Part shown: positions 11,229 to 19,935 of the stretch, piece after piece
Layout: every line of letters begins with the position of its first letter
Numbering within the stretch: the first letter of the stretch is position 1
NCBI RefSeq assembly: GCF_018219455.1
Contig: NZ_CP056122.1
Location: forward strand, 2,604,001 to 2,668,000
Reading direction: 5' to 3'
Origin: Moritella sp. 5
GTDB lineage: Bacteria; Pseudomonadota; Gammaproteobacteria; Enterobacterales; Moritellaceae
Length of the DNA: 64,000 nucleotides
Notes under the pieces: generated by a model
What the model saw: the letters and a program-made list of their open reading frames with translations, nothing else
What the model was told of the DNA's origin: nothing
The model's database searches: none
Program-made: the position numbers and the translations under genes

Positions 11229-11536
11229 CCACTCAATCGCTTGTCAATAGGTAATTGTGTATTACGAGATGCTGACCGCTAGCTTCGGTCAGTAATTTGA
11301 ACTAAATCACACTAATCCGTATCAAACTTTGTACTCCCCAGTATTTACTCTCTATTTTTCATTCATTATCAGTATTAAATACATAAAAAACTTAAAAACC
11401 GGCCCACCTTTAGTGATTAAAACTGCCAAATACGTGATTTAATACTCACATATTCCACCTATAACCAGGCAGCCAGCTTATAAGTGATGAATAAATCAAT
11501 TTACACACGATATTAATCTAATCTGGAGATAAGCAA
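11229..11536 (+). other. Intergenic region with a hairpin after the DUF2797 gene
   Basis: A 7-bp inverted repeat CTGACCG/CGGTCAG (11272-11292, loop of 7) follows the DUF2797 gene. It lacks a T-run, so it is a weak terminator at best. The rest is AT-rich and should contain the alaE promoter, though no convincing -35/-10 pair stood out. No gene seen. Confidence 0.5.
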
Positions 11537-11992
11537 GTGCAAGTTAAAGCCCCTTTCTGCGTTCGTAATGCCGCAGCTGACACATTCGCAATGGTCATAT
11601 TTAGCTTTGCTGTGGGAATGTTGATTGAGATTTTTGTCTCTGGGATGTCGTTTGAACGATCTTTAGCTTCCCGTGTGGTTTCTATCCCGGTCAACATCGC
11701 CATTGCATACCCATATGGTTTATATCGTGACTTTATTATTAGGACTGGTGCTAAATTAGTTAAGAATAAACTAACAAAACAATTTGGTGATACGTTTGCG
11801 TATGTATCTTTCCAATCACCTGTTTATGCCTTAATTTTATTATCTGTCGGTGCTGATGTTGAGCAAATCGTAACAGCGGTATCAAGTAACGCTGTTGTGT
11901 CATGCTTTGTCGGTGTGTTCTACGGCCAATTTCTTGATTTATGTCGTAAGCTATTTCGCGTACCAGGATACCACGCAGGTATCAGCGCTTAA
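11537..11992 (+). CDS. alaE: L-alanine exporter AlaE
   Basis: This 151-residue inner-membrane protein matches the AlaE (YgaW) family in length and sequence: N-terminal RNAAADTFAMVIFSF, four hydrophobic helices, and the loops YPYGLYRDF and FQSPVYA. E. coli AlaE exports L-alanine using the proton gradient and is induced by alanine. Translation starts at GTG (11537) with GGAGA eight bases upstream. The gene converges on an AlaX-type gene; both concern alanine, which may be coincidence. Confidence 0.92.
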   Translation: MQVKAPFCVRNAAADTFAMVIFSFAVGMLIEIFVSGMSFERSLASRVVSIPVNIAIAYPYGLYRDFIIRTGAKLVKNKLTKQFGDTFAYVSFQSPVYALILLSVGADVEQIVTAVSSNAVVSCFVGVFYGQFLDLCRKLFRVPGYHAGISA

Positions 11993-12041
11993 CCGGCAAA
12001 ATAATATATCAGACTGGTATTGCCCCTAAAGAATAGTATGG

Positions 12042-12078
12042 ATAGAGGTTCGGATAAAAAAATTGAACGAACCTCTAT
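12042..12078. terminator. Bidirectional terminator between alaE and the AlaX gene
   Basis: An 11-bp perfect inverted repeat (12042-12052 with 12068-12078) encloses a 15-base A-rich loop. TTTT follows on the plus strand. It lies between two convergent genes, where a shared terminator is expected. Confidence 0.65.
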
Positions 12079-12141
12079 TTTAGGAATTCAAAGATTTAAC
12101 GTGTGCATTTACAGATGTTTTTAAATTAGTAAGGGTTATTT

Positions 12142-13026
12142 TTAATTAGCCTTTGTGATCATCTCTAATTCTTGATCAGACTTAAATGTTAACTCAATCG
12201 TTATATCTTTATATTCAGCCAAACTTTGTACGTGTGAACCACCGCAAGGCATAGCAATACTTTCACCACAACCTAAATCGCAACACCAAAAACGAGAGTC
12301 CGTAAGCGAATCACCTTCACACTTCATCACAACAGATGCTTTAGTCGCAAGCCAGGTTGCCAATACGCCATTCACCCTCGCTTCAATGAGTGATAGGTCT
12401 GCAAGCATCTCAGCCACATTAAGGCCACGCTTTTTCAACGTTTTACCCAAACGGTAATTGTCTGTTGATTTGTTTTCAGAGACCAAACTTAATGTTTGTG
12501 CGTATGAATGAAAGTCGCGATTATTTAATACATCTTTGCGTGATGCATCTTTACGCCAGTAACCTTGTTCTAAAACCTTATTTAACGCATAAGAAGCCAA
12601 ATGCCCTGCACTGTGTCCTCGACTTAATGCCGTTTGATACCTTGCATCAACAACTAATTCAACAGAATCATTAATGTTTAATGCCATGTCTAATTCTAAT
12701 TCGTGTACGACAACAAAATACCAGCCAGGCTCACCACGTTTTACGGGTATATCTGTACCTTTATATAGCTTACTATTTTCAATATCGAAAGCACCCGTAA
12801 CGCAATCTGTGACTGTGTATTGCTTACCGTTAAATACTAAAAACCCTTTATCCGCAGGATGATCTGGCCAGATATGACTTACCGGGTGGAACGGTGTTTT
12901 TTCAGTAACCACATAAGTACTGGTGTCTGTTTGTTCAACCCACTGAACTTGAGTTAAAGATTGTATGATTCCTTGAGTAAAAAGAACCTTAGTTGGTCGT
13001 ACTTGATGAATTACAACATCAGACAT
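12142..13026 (-). CDS. AlaX-type alanyl-tRNA editing protein
   Basis: This 294-residue protein resembles the editing half of alanyl-tRNA synthetase. It has the zinc motif HxxxH (RGHSAGHLASYALNKVL, about residue 137) and, near the C-terminus, the second half CGGSHV (about residue 262). Free-standing AlaX proteins hydrolyse Ser- or Gly-tRNA(Ala). Both metal motifs are intact, so it is likely active. The N-terminal part (1-110) is a small beta-barrel-like extension. An AAGGG element precedes the ATG by 7-8 bases. Confidence 0.85.
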   Translation of the reverse strand: MSDVVIHQVRPTKVLFTQGIIQSLTQVQWVEQTDTSTYVVTEKTPFHPVSHIWPDHPADKGFLVFNGKQYTVTDCVTGAFDIENSKLYKGTDIPVKRGEPGWYFVVVHELELDMALNINDSVELVVDARYQTALSRGHSAGHLASYALNKVLEQGYWRKDASRKDVLNNRDFHSYAQTLSLVSENKSTDNYRLGKTLKKRGLNVAEMLADLSLIEARVNGVLATWLATKASVVMKCEGDSLTDSRFWCCDLGCGESIAMPCGGSHVQSLAEYKDITIELTFKSDQELEMITKAN

Positions 13027-13356
13027 TAAACACCCTTAGATAATTAGTAAGTGAATTGCACAATAATACCATTTCCAATACGTTTAAAGGAGATACCTCA
13101 ATTGAAAATTGGTATAAAGCACTATTTAAATTAGCCAATACTATGTATGACCTCACACGGTATTACATCTTAATTAATCAATAAATTCAATGTGATGGAA
13201 CATTTCCTAGACAGGTTAAATTTACAGCTCCTCCTTATTATTTACACTTAATTACGACCAGCTTACATTTACTTACATATTACTTACAGTTTAAAAATCT
13301 GAAAATAGATACACTAATGCATTAATATACTTATTAAAATATAAAAAAGGCATTCC
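13027..13356 (+). promoter_or_regulatory. Promoter region of the motor-like operon with phased CTTACA repeats
   Basis: This AT-rich 330-base gap separates two divergent transcription units. CTTACA occurs three times in direct orientation at 13262, 13272 and 13283, spaced 10 and 11 bases, i.e. on one face of the helix. The array ends about 70 bases before the first gene of the operon, a plausible place for an activator or repressor. No strong sigma-70 promoter is obvious. The regulator is unknown. Confidence 0.4.
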
Positions 13357-14481
13357 ATGACACGTTCATTCTTTGATATAAAAAAATCATTTTTTGTATC
13401 TTTTTTTTCTTTTTGTATAATGACTATCGCATATATCCCATTAAGCCATTCCGCAGAACTTACCGACAATGACGAACAATCAGAAATAACCCATCAAGCT
13501 TTAACGCCATCGAATATTACCCCTAGCCAATCATACCTTGTATTTTTAAATATTCTTGACCGTAACGATATCTGGGGAGAACTTCCCTGGGAACTTTCTG
13601 AGCAAAATATTAGAACGGTTGCTCTCTACCATACCGGTGACAGATTACAGCACCAACTAGACAAAACAACATTAAGCTTAATCGAAAATAAATTATCATT
13701 GAGCCTTATTGACAACGACATACGAGTTAAAACATGTGTTCAATGCTCTAAAACATATATCACTGTAAAAAATGGCAGTGTACGTGTGAAACATAGCGCC
13801 GAAACAAATAAAGAATTACAAACAATGGCGAAAGACATTCGTGCGAATGCCTTTCTAATGTGGGATGCATCAGTTCATGATGGCGTTTACGATCTGCAAC
13901 TAAAGCTTGTGAATGCAAAAACGATGGATGCGATATGGGCTAAAAATATATCTGAAAACATTGAAGTAAATTCGGATATTGGTTTGCCAAAAAAATCAGA
14001 CTGGGCACTTACTTTAGGTGTTTGGGGTCTTGAAGCTAAACGATTAAACACAAGCACAGGTAAAACGACTAGTGTAGATAAGTTCACAACAATCGGTGTT
14101 CGTAAAAATCAATCTTCTGATTTAACACCTTACCTTGATTACGCAATTATCTTTGATGCGGTCACAAACCTTGAAAATAGAGACATTATAAACTTAGCCG
14201 GTGTAAACATCGAAGGTCGAGTTTTCTTATTAATGCCAGATTGGAACCAGAAAATTAAATTCAAACCTTATATCGGTATTGGTCAAATATTATTCAAAAA
14301 TTACCATGCCGTTGCGTTTAGAGTAGGTACTGAAATTAGCTTCCCCGATAGTGGTTCGTTAGAACTAGGCATCATTAGCGTCTCCGAAAGTAATATCGAT
14401 GCAGGTTCTAAAGCAAACTATGCATCAGAGATTACATTTGGTGGCGTAAGCTTCGACATTACACTTAGCTACCGTATCTAA
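13357..14481 (+). CDS. Secreted, probably outer-membrane protein with CsgG/FlgO-like N-terminal domain (motor-like operon gene 1)
   Basis: A 374-residue protein with a signal peptide (about 1-31, ending near PLSHSA). The N-terminal half (about 50-210) resembles CsgG/FlgO/LpoB-type domains: it ends with alternating strands typical of them (ANAFLMWDASVHDGVYDLQL, then LVNAKTMDAIWAKNI). The C-terminal half (about 225-374) alternates short amphipathic strands and Gly/Asn turns and ends in FDITLSYRI, as in a small outer-membrane beta-barrel. Both assignments are pattern recognition, not secure homology. It starts the five-gene operon, 9 bases before the lipoprotein gene. FlgO-like proteins surround the flagellar motor in Vibrio, so a periplasmic or outer-membrane ring role is an inference. 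Confidence 0.55.
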   Translation: MTRSFFDIKKSFFVSFFSFCIMTIAYIPLSHSAELTDNDEQSEITHQALTPSNITPSQSYLVFLNILDRNDIWGELPWELSEQNIRTVALYHTGDRLQHQLDKTTLSLIENKLSLSLIDNDIRVKTCVQCSKTYITVKNGSVRVKHSAETNKELQTMAKDIRANAFLMWDASVHDGVYDLQLKLVNAKTMDAIWAKNISENIEVNSDIGLPKKSDWALTLGVWGLEAKRLNTSTGKTTSVDKFTTIGVRKNQSSDLTPYLDYAIIFDAVTNLENRDIINLAGVNIEGRVFLLMPDWNQKIKFKPYIGIGQILFKNYHAVAFRVGTEISFPDSGSLELGIISVSESNIDAGSKANYASEITFGGVSFDITLSYRI

Positions 14482-14490
14482 GGATAGAAT

Positions 14491-15054
14491 ATGAAACAGA
14501 TAATTACTTTATGCATGCTTATCACCCTTACCGCATGCAGTGCTAAAAAAGATAATAATGAGAATCATGTACAAGCAATAACAGATGCAGCAGGTAACCC
14601 ATTAGAACTAGGCATATTATCCCTTCGAAATAAGGGAACTAACTACGAATCAAAAGTCGCATTTAACGTACTTGGTAGCGATATTATATTCGAAATCGAA
14701 AACGATGAGGACATAAATCCGGAAGAAGTTATCAACAATCAAGAAGATCACGAGCAGTTCGAAGACATATTAGATGAACAAGAGCCTGCTCCTGAAGATA
14801 TAGATAAGGCATTACGCTTATTATCTGCGGCTCAACAACTTGCTGTAGATAAAGATTACCCAGAGGCGCTTGCTAAAGTAGAAGATGCGATTAAAGCAGC
14901 GCCTAGCCTTGCACAAACTCACGCACTTAAAGGTAGCGTGAATTACAGAATGAAAAACTACACCAATGCAAGAACCGCATGGAATAAAGCATTAGAACTT
15001 GATCCATCATACGAAGATGTTCAGAAAGCATTGACTAAAATGGGTGATAAATAA
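14491..15054 (+). CDS. TPR lipoprotein (motor-like operon gene 2)
   Basis: A 187-residue protein with a lipoprotein signal (lipobox LTAC, Cys16). An acidic segment lies at about 65-105 and two tetratricopeptide repeats at about 112-185 (DYPEALAKVEDAIKAAPS and NYTNARTAWNKALELDPS). TPR lipoproteins usually scaffold envelope complexes; PilF is a familiar example. It sits between the outer-membrane candidate and the FliG-like protein with gaps of 9 and 2-8 bases, so it is surely co-transcribed. The specific partner is unknown. Confidence 0.75.
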   Translation: MKQIITLCMLITLTACSAKKDNNENHVQAITDAAGNPLELGILSLRNKGTNYESKVAFNVLGSDIIFEIENDEDINPEEVINNQEDHEQFEDILDEQEPAPEDIDKALRLLSAAQQLAVDKDYPEALAKVEDAIKAAPSLAQTHALKGSVNYRMKNYTNARTAWNKALELDPSYEDVQKALTKMGDK

Positions 15055-15062
15055 GGATGATT

Positions 15063-16874
15063 ATGACTATTTTTAAATCTTTATTATTCGCTATATTACT
15101 TGTGCTTACACCACTGGTTATGGCAAATGAAATTGAATCACTCGAGTTAAGCCAAGGCCTAGAAGAAAGGCTGAATAGAGATATCGAAGCCTATCTCGGT
15201 GATGATAGCTTTATACTTTCGATTAGAGCTGAAGTATTAACGTCGCCTAAATCTCAAGATTTAACGAATAATAACGGTCAAGCCTCACAAGCAACACCGG
15301 AACAAGTACAAAGTCCAGAGCAGGCTAATCAAGCCCCTTCAACAATAACACCTGAAGCTGAAGATGAATTTGACTTACCTGCCCTGCCAAGTAATATGCC
15401 TAAAGAAAATACTGTCAATCCAGCGGTAGAACAGGCAAAAGCTCAAATTGCAGAAATGGAAAAAACAATTACCAAGCAAGCTGAGTTACTCGAAAATCAA
15501 GTAAAAAAAGCCAATCAACCAAAAAGTAAGGACGATTCAGAAAAAACATTACGAGTACTTCACACTAAGTTATTAGTTGCTAGCACAGTTAACAACGAAC
15601 AAGTTGTATTCTTAAGAAACTTGCTTACTGAAAAGCTAAACTACAATCCATTTAGAGGTGACACATTAACTATCATACCGACTGATTTTCCAAAACAGTT
15701 GGCAGTTCAAGATTCAGAAAGTTCAGAGCCATTACCCTGGTATCAAGAATGGTTGAGTTGGTTAATGGTTTTATTCGCCGCCTTATTATTAATTTTACTT
15801 TTTTTACTATTACGAAATAGAAGTAAGCCAGAAAAAGTTGAAGAAATAGATAGTACTCCACCATCAGCTGAACCATTACTAATGCAACAGCAGCAAGATG
15901 TACAAGCCCTACGTCAGCGAATTATCAGTCTGAGCCTCGCATCTCCAGACAAAATCCAAACCACCGTGGCTAAAATCGCTTTAAACGAGCAAAACATGCC
16001 ACTGTTGGCTGCATCATATCAAACATTAGGTCGTTCGATATTCACTTCGATTTTCCCTAATCTTGTGCATGAAATTCCACAGTATATAAACTACCTTAAG
16101 CAAGAACAAAAAGATTACCCTGCTTTAATCACTAGTCTAAATGATCTACTGCAGTTATTGACGCACATAGAAAATGATGCTGAAGCAATAACACATAAAC
16201 CATTTTCTTACCTTCAAAAATTAACTGACAATCAAATCTCGTGGTTAATTAAAGAAGAACAGCCTAGGATAAAAGCGTTAGTTTTAACACAGCTTGAAGA
16301 ATTAAAATCAACGGCTGTATTAAAACAGTTAAGCCCTACTGAACGTGCATTAGTTGCAGTTGAAATTGGACAGTTCCATAACTTCCCGGTCGCAACGTTT
16401 AACGAGATTGCACAGCGTCTAGCCAAGAAATCACGACATGTACCTGACTTCAAGCACATCAATGCAGATGGCACTGAGTTGTTACTTGGTATGTTAGATC
16501 GTTTACCGCTAAACGAGCAGCAAGCATTATTAACGCAACTTAAAGAAAGCTCTCCAGAAACCTACATGAAGATTCGCGAGCAATTCTATTGCTTTGATGA
16601 TGTATTGAAGACACCAACGTTAGTACTTGCCGATGCATTGCGTAACCTTGAGCGTAAAATAGTGGCAATTGGTTTGCACTCTTTTGAGGAAGAGCAAATT
16701 CAACACGTATTAACAGACCTGCCTGTTAAATTAAAATCAGCGCTGCTATTTGAGATAAAACAACTCGAAGTTCCAGATCAAGAAAGCATAGCGAGCGCGC
16801 AACAAGATATTGTTGTAGCAGTAAGACAGTTGCTCAACTCAGGTCGTTTCACTATGAATGATTTAAAGGGATAA
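15063..16874 (+). CDS. FliF/FliG-like rotor fusion protein (motor-like operon gene 3)
   Basis: About 603 residues. A signal peptide (to about 22) is followed by a periplasmic segment beginning ERLNRDIEAYLGDDSFILSI, which recalls the ring-building part of FliF. Then come a Q/P-rich linker, coiled coil and a transmembrane helix (about 230-252). The cytoplasmic part resembles FliG: a middle-domain segment (about 395-460, with LVLTQLEELKSTAVLKQLSP) and a C-terminal torque domain (about 480-603, with IREQFYCFDDVLKTPTLVL and SIASAQQDIVVAVRQLLNSG). FliG is normally a separate soluble rotor protein bound to FliF. The second ATG (15063) is preferred because AAGG lies directly against the first ATG at 15057. 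MotA/MotB-like genes follow at once. FliG-like homology is fairly sure, FliF-like is tentative. Confidence 0.8.
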   Translation: MTIFKSLLFAILLVLTPLVMANEIESLELSQGLEERLNRDIEAYLGDDSFILSIRAEVLTSPKSQDLTNNNGQASQATPEQVQSPEQANQAPSTITPEAEDEFDLPALPSNMPKENTVNPAVEQAKAQIAEMEKTITKQAELLENQVKKANQPKSKDDSEKTLRVLHTKLLVASTVNNEQVVFLRNLLTEKLNYNPFRGDTLTIIPTDFPKQLAVQDSESSEPLPWYQEWLSWLMVLFAALLLILLFLLLRNRSKPEKVEEIDSTPPSAEPLLMQQQQDVQALRQRIISLSLASPDKIQTTVAKIALNEQNMPLLAASYQTLGRSIFTSIFPNLVHEIPQYINYLKQEQKDYPALITSLNDLLQLLTHIENDAEAITHKPFSYLQKLTDNQISWLIKEEQPRIKALVLTQLEELKSTAVLKQLSPTERALVAVEIGQFHNFPVATFNEIAQRLAKKSRHVPDFKHINADGTELLLGMLDRLPLNEQQALLTQLKESSPETYMKIREQFYCFDDVLKTPTLVLADALRNLERKIVAIGLHSFEEEQIQHVLTDLPVKLKSALLFEIKQLEVPDQESIASAQQDIVVAVRQLLNSGRFTMNDLKG

Positions 16875-16877
16875 TAG

Positions 16878-17669
16878 ATGATTTCAATTAGTACTTTCGT
16901 AGGCATATTAGGTGCAGTCGGTTTATTCGTTTACGCCATTTTTAAAAGCACTGATAATTACCTGATCTTTGTAAGCTTATTCAGTTTACTTATCGTGCTT
17001 GGCGGGACTTTTGGTGCGACCTTAATTAGTTACTCGTTTCGTTTGATTTGGGCCGCATTTACCGAAATGATGGTTAACCTACTTGACGAAAAGAACCAAA
17101 ACAAACAACTAAAGCAACTTGTTAGTCGTATTATCGAATGGAATGATATATACAAAAAACAAGGTATAACAGCGTTAGAAAACAGTTTGACTGAGAAAGA
17201 AAAAAAGGATGATTTCATTATCAATGCAATGGAGTTATTGGGTACAGGTTATAAATCGAAAGTTCTTTCTAGTATGCTTGACGACACGAATGAAAGTGAT
17301 TTTCAACGTAGAAATGAACACGTAAATGTCATTAATACACTCTCAATATACGCCCCTAGTTTTGGTATGGTTGGTACTTTGATTGGCTTAATCATCATGC
17401 TTGATAATATGAGTGGTGATTTGTCTGCATTAGGCAAAGGCCTTGCCATTGCTCTATTAACGACATTGTACGGTACATTGTTAGCACAGCTACTCTTTAA
17501 ACCATCTGCAATTCGCATTGCAAGAAGGCAGCATCGCATTTTCTTCGAGCGTCAAATTATAACAGCTGGTTTAGAGTTGATAACAGAAAACAAAGATAAT
17601 TTGTATATTCAAGACAGATTAAACTGTTACCTAGCGCCCAAACATAAAATGACGGAGTTAGGTCAATGA
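16878..17669 (+). CDS. MotA-like stator subunit (motor-like operon gene 4)
   Basis: This 263-residue inner-membrane protein belongs to the MotA/PomA family. It has two N-terminal helices (about 5-22 and 28-50), a cytoplasmic loop (55-150), and two more helices carrying the conserved stator signature (PSFGMVGTLIGLIIML, then GKGLAIALLTTLYGTLLAQL, about 155-205). The prolines and glycines that line the ion path are kept, and the pattern is closer to sodium-driven PomA than to E. coli MotA. It begins 3 bases after the FliG-like gene and overlaps the MotB-like gene by four bases (ATGA), so the stator pair is translationally coupled. Confidence 0.9.
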   Translation: MISISTFVGILGAVGLFVYAIFKSTDNYLIFVSLFSLLIVLGGTFGATLISYSFRLIWAAFTEMMVNLLDEKNQNKQLKQLVSRIIEWNDIYKKQGITALENSLTEKEKKDDFIINAMELLGTGYKSKVLSSMLDDTNESDFQRRNEHVNVINTLSIYAPSFGMVGTLIGLIIMLDNMSGDLSALGKGLAIALLTTLYGTLLAQLLFKPSAIRIARRQHRIFFERQIITAGLELITENKDNLYIQDRLNCYLAPKHKMTELGQ

Positions 17670-18331
17670 GATTAAAAAGACCACCGTCTTCCTCGCTATT
17701 AAGCGATAAAGACGATAATGGTTGGTTAGTCACATACAGTGATGCAATCACGTTATTGCTAGCATTCTTTGTTATTCTGGTCAGTGTATCAGAAGTAAAT
17801 GAAGGCCGTTTACAAGAGCTCGAACAAGGTATCACATCGATAACCCACACAACTAAGACCTCTATGCCTTTTAGTGAATTGAAAAAAGACATTACGAGTG
17901 TACTAGAAAAAAATAACATGGCTGAATTAGTCGATGTCAGTATTGATAAAAAAGGTATCAAAATTGAGTTTTCTAATAAGGCACTTTATGGCTCTGGTGA
18001 TGCGGAGATCAAATCACAGATGTTACCTGTGATTGATCAAATTGCTGACGCCATTAATAACTCAAATGTCAAAAACCAGCAGATTGAAATTGAAGGTCAT
18101 ACTGACGACATTCCAATCAATACCCTACTCTACCCATCAAACTGGGAGTTATCGAGCGCTCGAGCAGTTGTCATTGTTAAACGACTTGAGCAACAAGGTG
18201 TTGAAAAAAATAAACTAAAAGCAGTTGCTTATGCTGACTCAAGACCCAAAGTCGAATTAAGTACAACTAAGGATATAAACGCAGCTAGAGCAGCAAACCG
18301 TCGCGCTGTCATTTACATTCGTAGGCCTTAA
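17666..18331 (+). CDS. MotB-like stator subunit (motor-like operon gene 5)
   Basis: This 221-residue protein of the MotB/PomB family has a short cytoplasmic N-terminus and a single transmembrane helix (about 23-43) with the ion-binding aspartate in WLVTYSDAITLLLAFF. A C-terminal OmpA-type peptidoglycan-binding domain (about 95-221) carries IEGHTDDIPI and YPSNWELSSARA. All features needed for an active, wall-anchored stator are present. It overlaps the MotA-like gene by four bases and is last in the operon, before a strong terminator. There is no flagellar or chemotaxis gene in the window. Confidence 0.9.
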   Translation: MRLKRPPSSSLLSDKDDNGWLVTYSDAITLLLAFFVILVSVSEVNEGRLQELEQGITSITHTTKTSMPFSELKKDITSVLEKNNMAELVDVSIDKKGIKIEFSNKALYGSGDAEIKSQMLPVIDQIADAINNSNVKNQQIEIEGHTDDIPINTLLYPSNWELSSARAVVIVKRLEQQGVEKNKLKAVAYADSRPKVELSTTKDINAARAANRRAVIYIRRP

Positions 18332-18359
18332 CCTCTTCTGAATTAACTCTCATAAGTCA

Positions 18360-18385
18360 ATATACCCCAACTCGTTGGGGTATAT
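18360..18385 (+). terminator. Terminator of the motor-like operon; rest of intergenic region to 18660
   Basis: An 11-bp perfect stem (18360-18370 with 18375-18385) with core ACCCCAA/TTGGGGT and a 4-base loop lies 28 bases after the MotB-like stop. In 18386-18660 I see one further imperfect hairpin (about 18606-18635, AAAGTAG/CTACTTT), which could end the helicase gene on the other strand. No gene is seen there. Confidence 0.8.
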
Positions 18386-18660
18386 CTTATTTAAACTGAC
18401 TCTAGCACCTGAACAGCCCTGCTGAAACACAACATACGTAAATCTTAAAGCGAACATCATAGTTAACATATTATGCATGATGGTCTAAGTGTGATGTGAG
18501 TTAAATATTACTGCTTAAAGTTTTCCATGGGAATTACTGAAACATTTAACACGATAGAACCAGTGGAAAAACCAAGTGAATCTGAAAGGCCGTTGAAGTG
18601 TTGTAAAGTAGATGCCGTTGCGCGACACCTACTTTTATTACTAGATTTATTCTGTGTAGG

Positions 18661-19935
18661 TTAATTATTACTCAACCAGATATCTGCATTTACTGGGGCT
18701 TTATTTTTACGCTTTTTCTTACCGCTGCCTTCAGGTGGAGCCATTGGTATATATGCTTCGATAGTTTCATCTACTTCAAAACCCCCTACTTGCTCACGCT
18801 CAAGTCGGATCTTGTTCTTCTTTTCGATGACGCTGAAATGATGATGATCTTCATGGTCGATAAGCGATAATGCTAAGCCCACTTCACCAGCACGGCCACT
18901 TCGACCAATACGGTGCATGTAGTCAGATGGACTTCTCGGTAAGTCAAAGTTGATCACCACTGGCAGTTTTTCGATATCTAAACCACGGGCTGCGATATCA
19001 GTTGCAATAAGCACTTGAATCTCGCCAGATTTAAATCCGTCAAGCGTACGAATACGAGCGCCTTGCGCTTTATCGCCATGAAACACTTGTGATGTAATGT
19101 CACGCTTAGCAAGTTTATCTGCTAAGTGATTACAGCTGTGTTTAGCATTAACAAAAATAAGCACTTGTCGCCATTGATTTTCATTGATCAAATGCGCTAG
19201 AACGGCTGTTTTTTCACCTTGGTTAACAGTAAAAACACGCTGAACTAAGGTACTTGCATCCGCACTTTGCAGTTGAATTTCAATTGGATCGTTAAGTAAG
19301 GTTTGCGTTAAAGTTTGTACTTTTTCAGGGAAAGTTGCTGAAAATAATAAAATTTGTTTTTTCTTTGGCAACAAAGCTAACAGTGAAGACAACTCCTCTG
19401 TAAAGCCTAAACTTAACATACGGTCGGCTTCATCTAACACTAAGGTTTTAACCATATCTAGCTTAATAGCATTACTTGAAATCAAATCGAGTAATCGACC
19501 AGGTGTTGCAACCAAAATATCAGTACCGCCGCGTAATGCTAGCATCTGTGTATTTACTGATACACCACCAAAAACAGCAACCGTTTTAATCGCGCCGTTA
19601 AAGTGCACTGCATAAGATTTAATGCTGTCTGCAACTTGCTTTGCTAGTTCTCGAGTCGGTACCAAGATCAGTCCAGTAACATAGTTACCTTTACTGCTTG
19701 TACTACCCGATTGCTTTTCAGTATGTAAGTGCTGCAGCATAGGCAATGCAAAAGCGGCTGTTTTACCCGAACCGGTATTTGCCCCTGCAATTAAGTCACG
19801 TCCCGCTAATACGCTTGGGATAGCTTGCGCTTGAATAGGCGTTGGCTGCTGGTATTCCAGCTCAGTTAATCGCGCTAACAAAGGTGAAATAAGGCCAAGT
19901 TCGGTAAAGTTTGCTGGTGCTGTGACAGTTGTCAT
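18661..19935 (-). CDS. DEAD-box ATP-dependent RNA helicase, RhlE-like
   Basis: A DEAD-box helicase of about 424 residues that unwinds structured RNA, likely in cold adaptation, ribosome assembly or mRNA decay. Motifs in order: Q motif (YQQPTPIQAQAIP), Walker A (GANTGSGKT), PTRELA, TPGRLLDL, DEAD (VLDEADRML), SAT (FSATFP), ATDIAARGLD and HRIGRSGRAG. It ends in a short basic tail (KKKRKNK). The ATG at 19935 is chosen since MTTVTAPANFTELGL matches the family N-terminus; an upstream in-frame ATG at 20016 would add 27 unusual residues. It is monocistronic. Assignment to RhlE rather than a sister group is uncertain. Confidence 0.93.
   Translation of the reverse strand: MTTVTAPANFTELGLISPLLARLTELEYQQPTPIQAQAIPSVLAGRDLIAGANTGSGKTAAFALPMLQHLHTEKQSGSTSSKGNYVTGLILVPTRELAKQVADSIKSYAVHFNGAIKTVAVFGGVSVNTQMLALRGGTDILVATPGRLLDLISSNAIKLDMVKTLVLDEADRMLSLGFTEELSSLLALLPKKKQILLFSATFPEKVQTLTQTLLNDPIEIQLQSADASTLVQRVFTVNQGEKTAVLAHLINENQWRQVLIFVNAKHSCNHLADKLAKRDITSQVFHGDKAQGARIRTLDGFKSGEIQVLIATDIAARGLDIEKLPVVINFDLPRSPSDYMHRIGRSGRAGEVGLALSLIDHEDHHHFSVIEKKNKIRLEREQVGGFEVDETIEAYIPMAPPEGSGKKKRKNKAPVNADIWLSNN

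Noticed and set aside
16878-18331. MotA/MotB pair as a Zorya antiphage system
   Set aside because: The MotA-like protein is only 263 residues, without the long ZorA tail, and no ZorC/ZorD/ZorE-type helicase or nuclease is nearby; the partner is a FliG-like protein.
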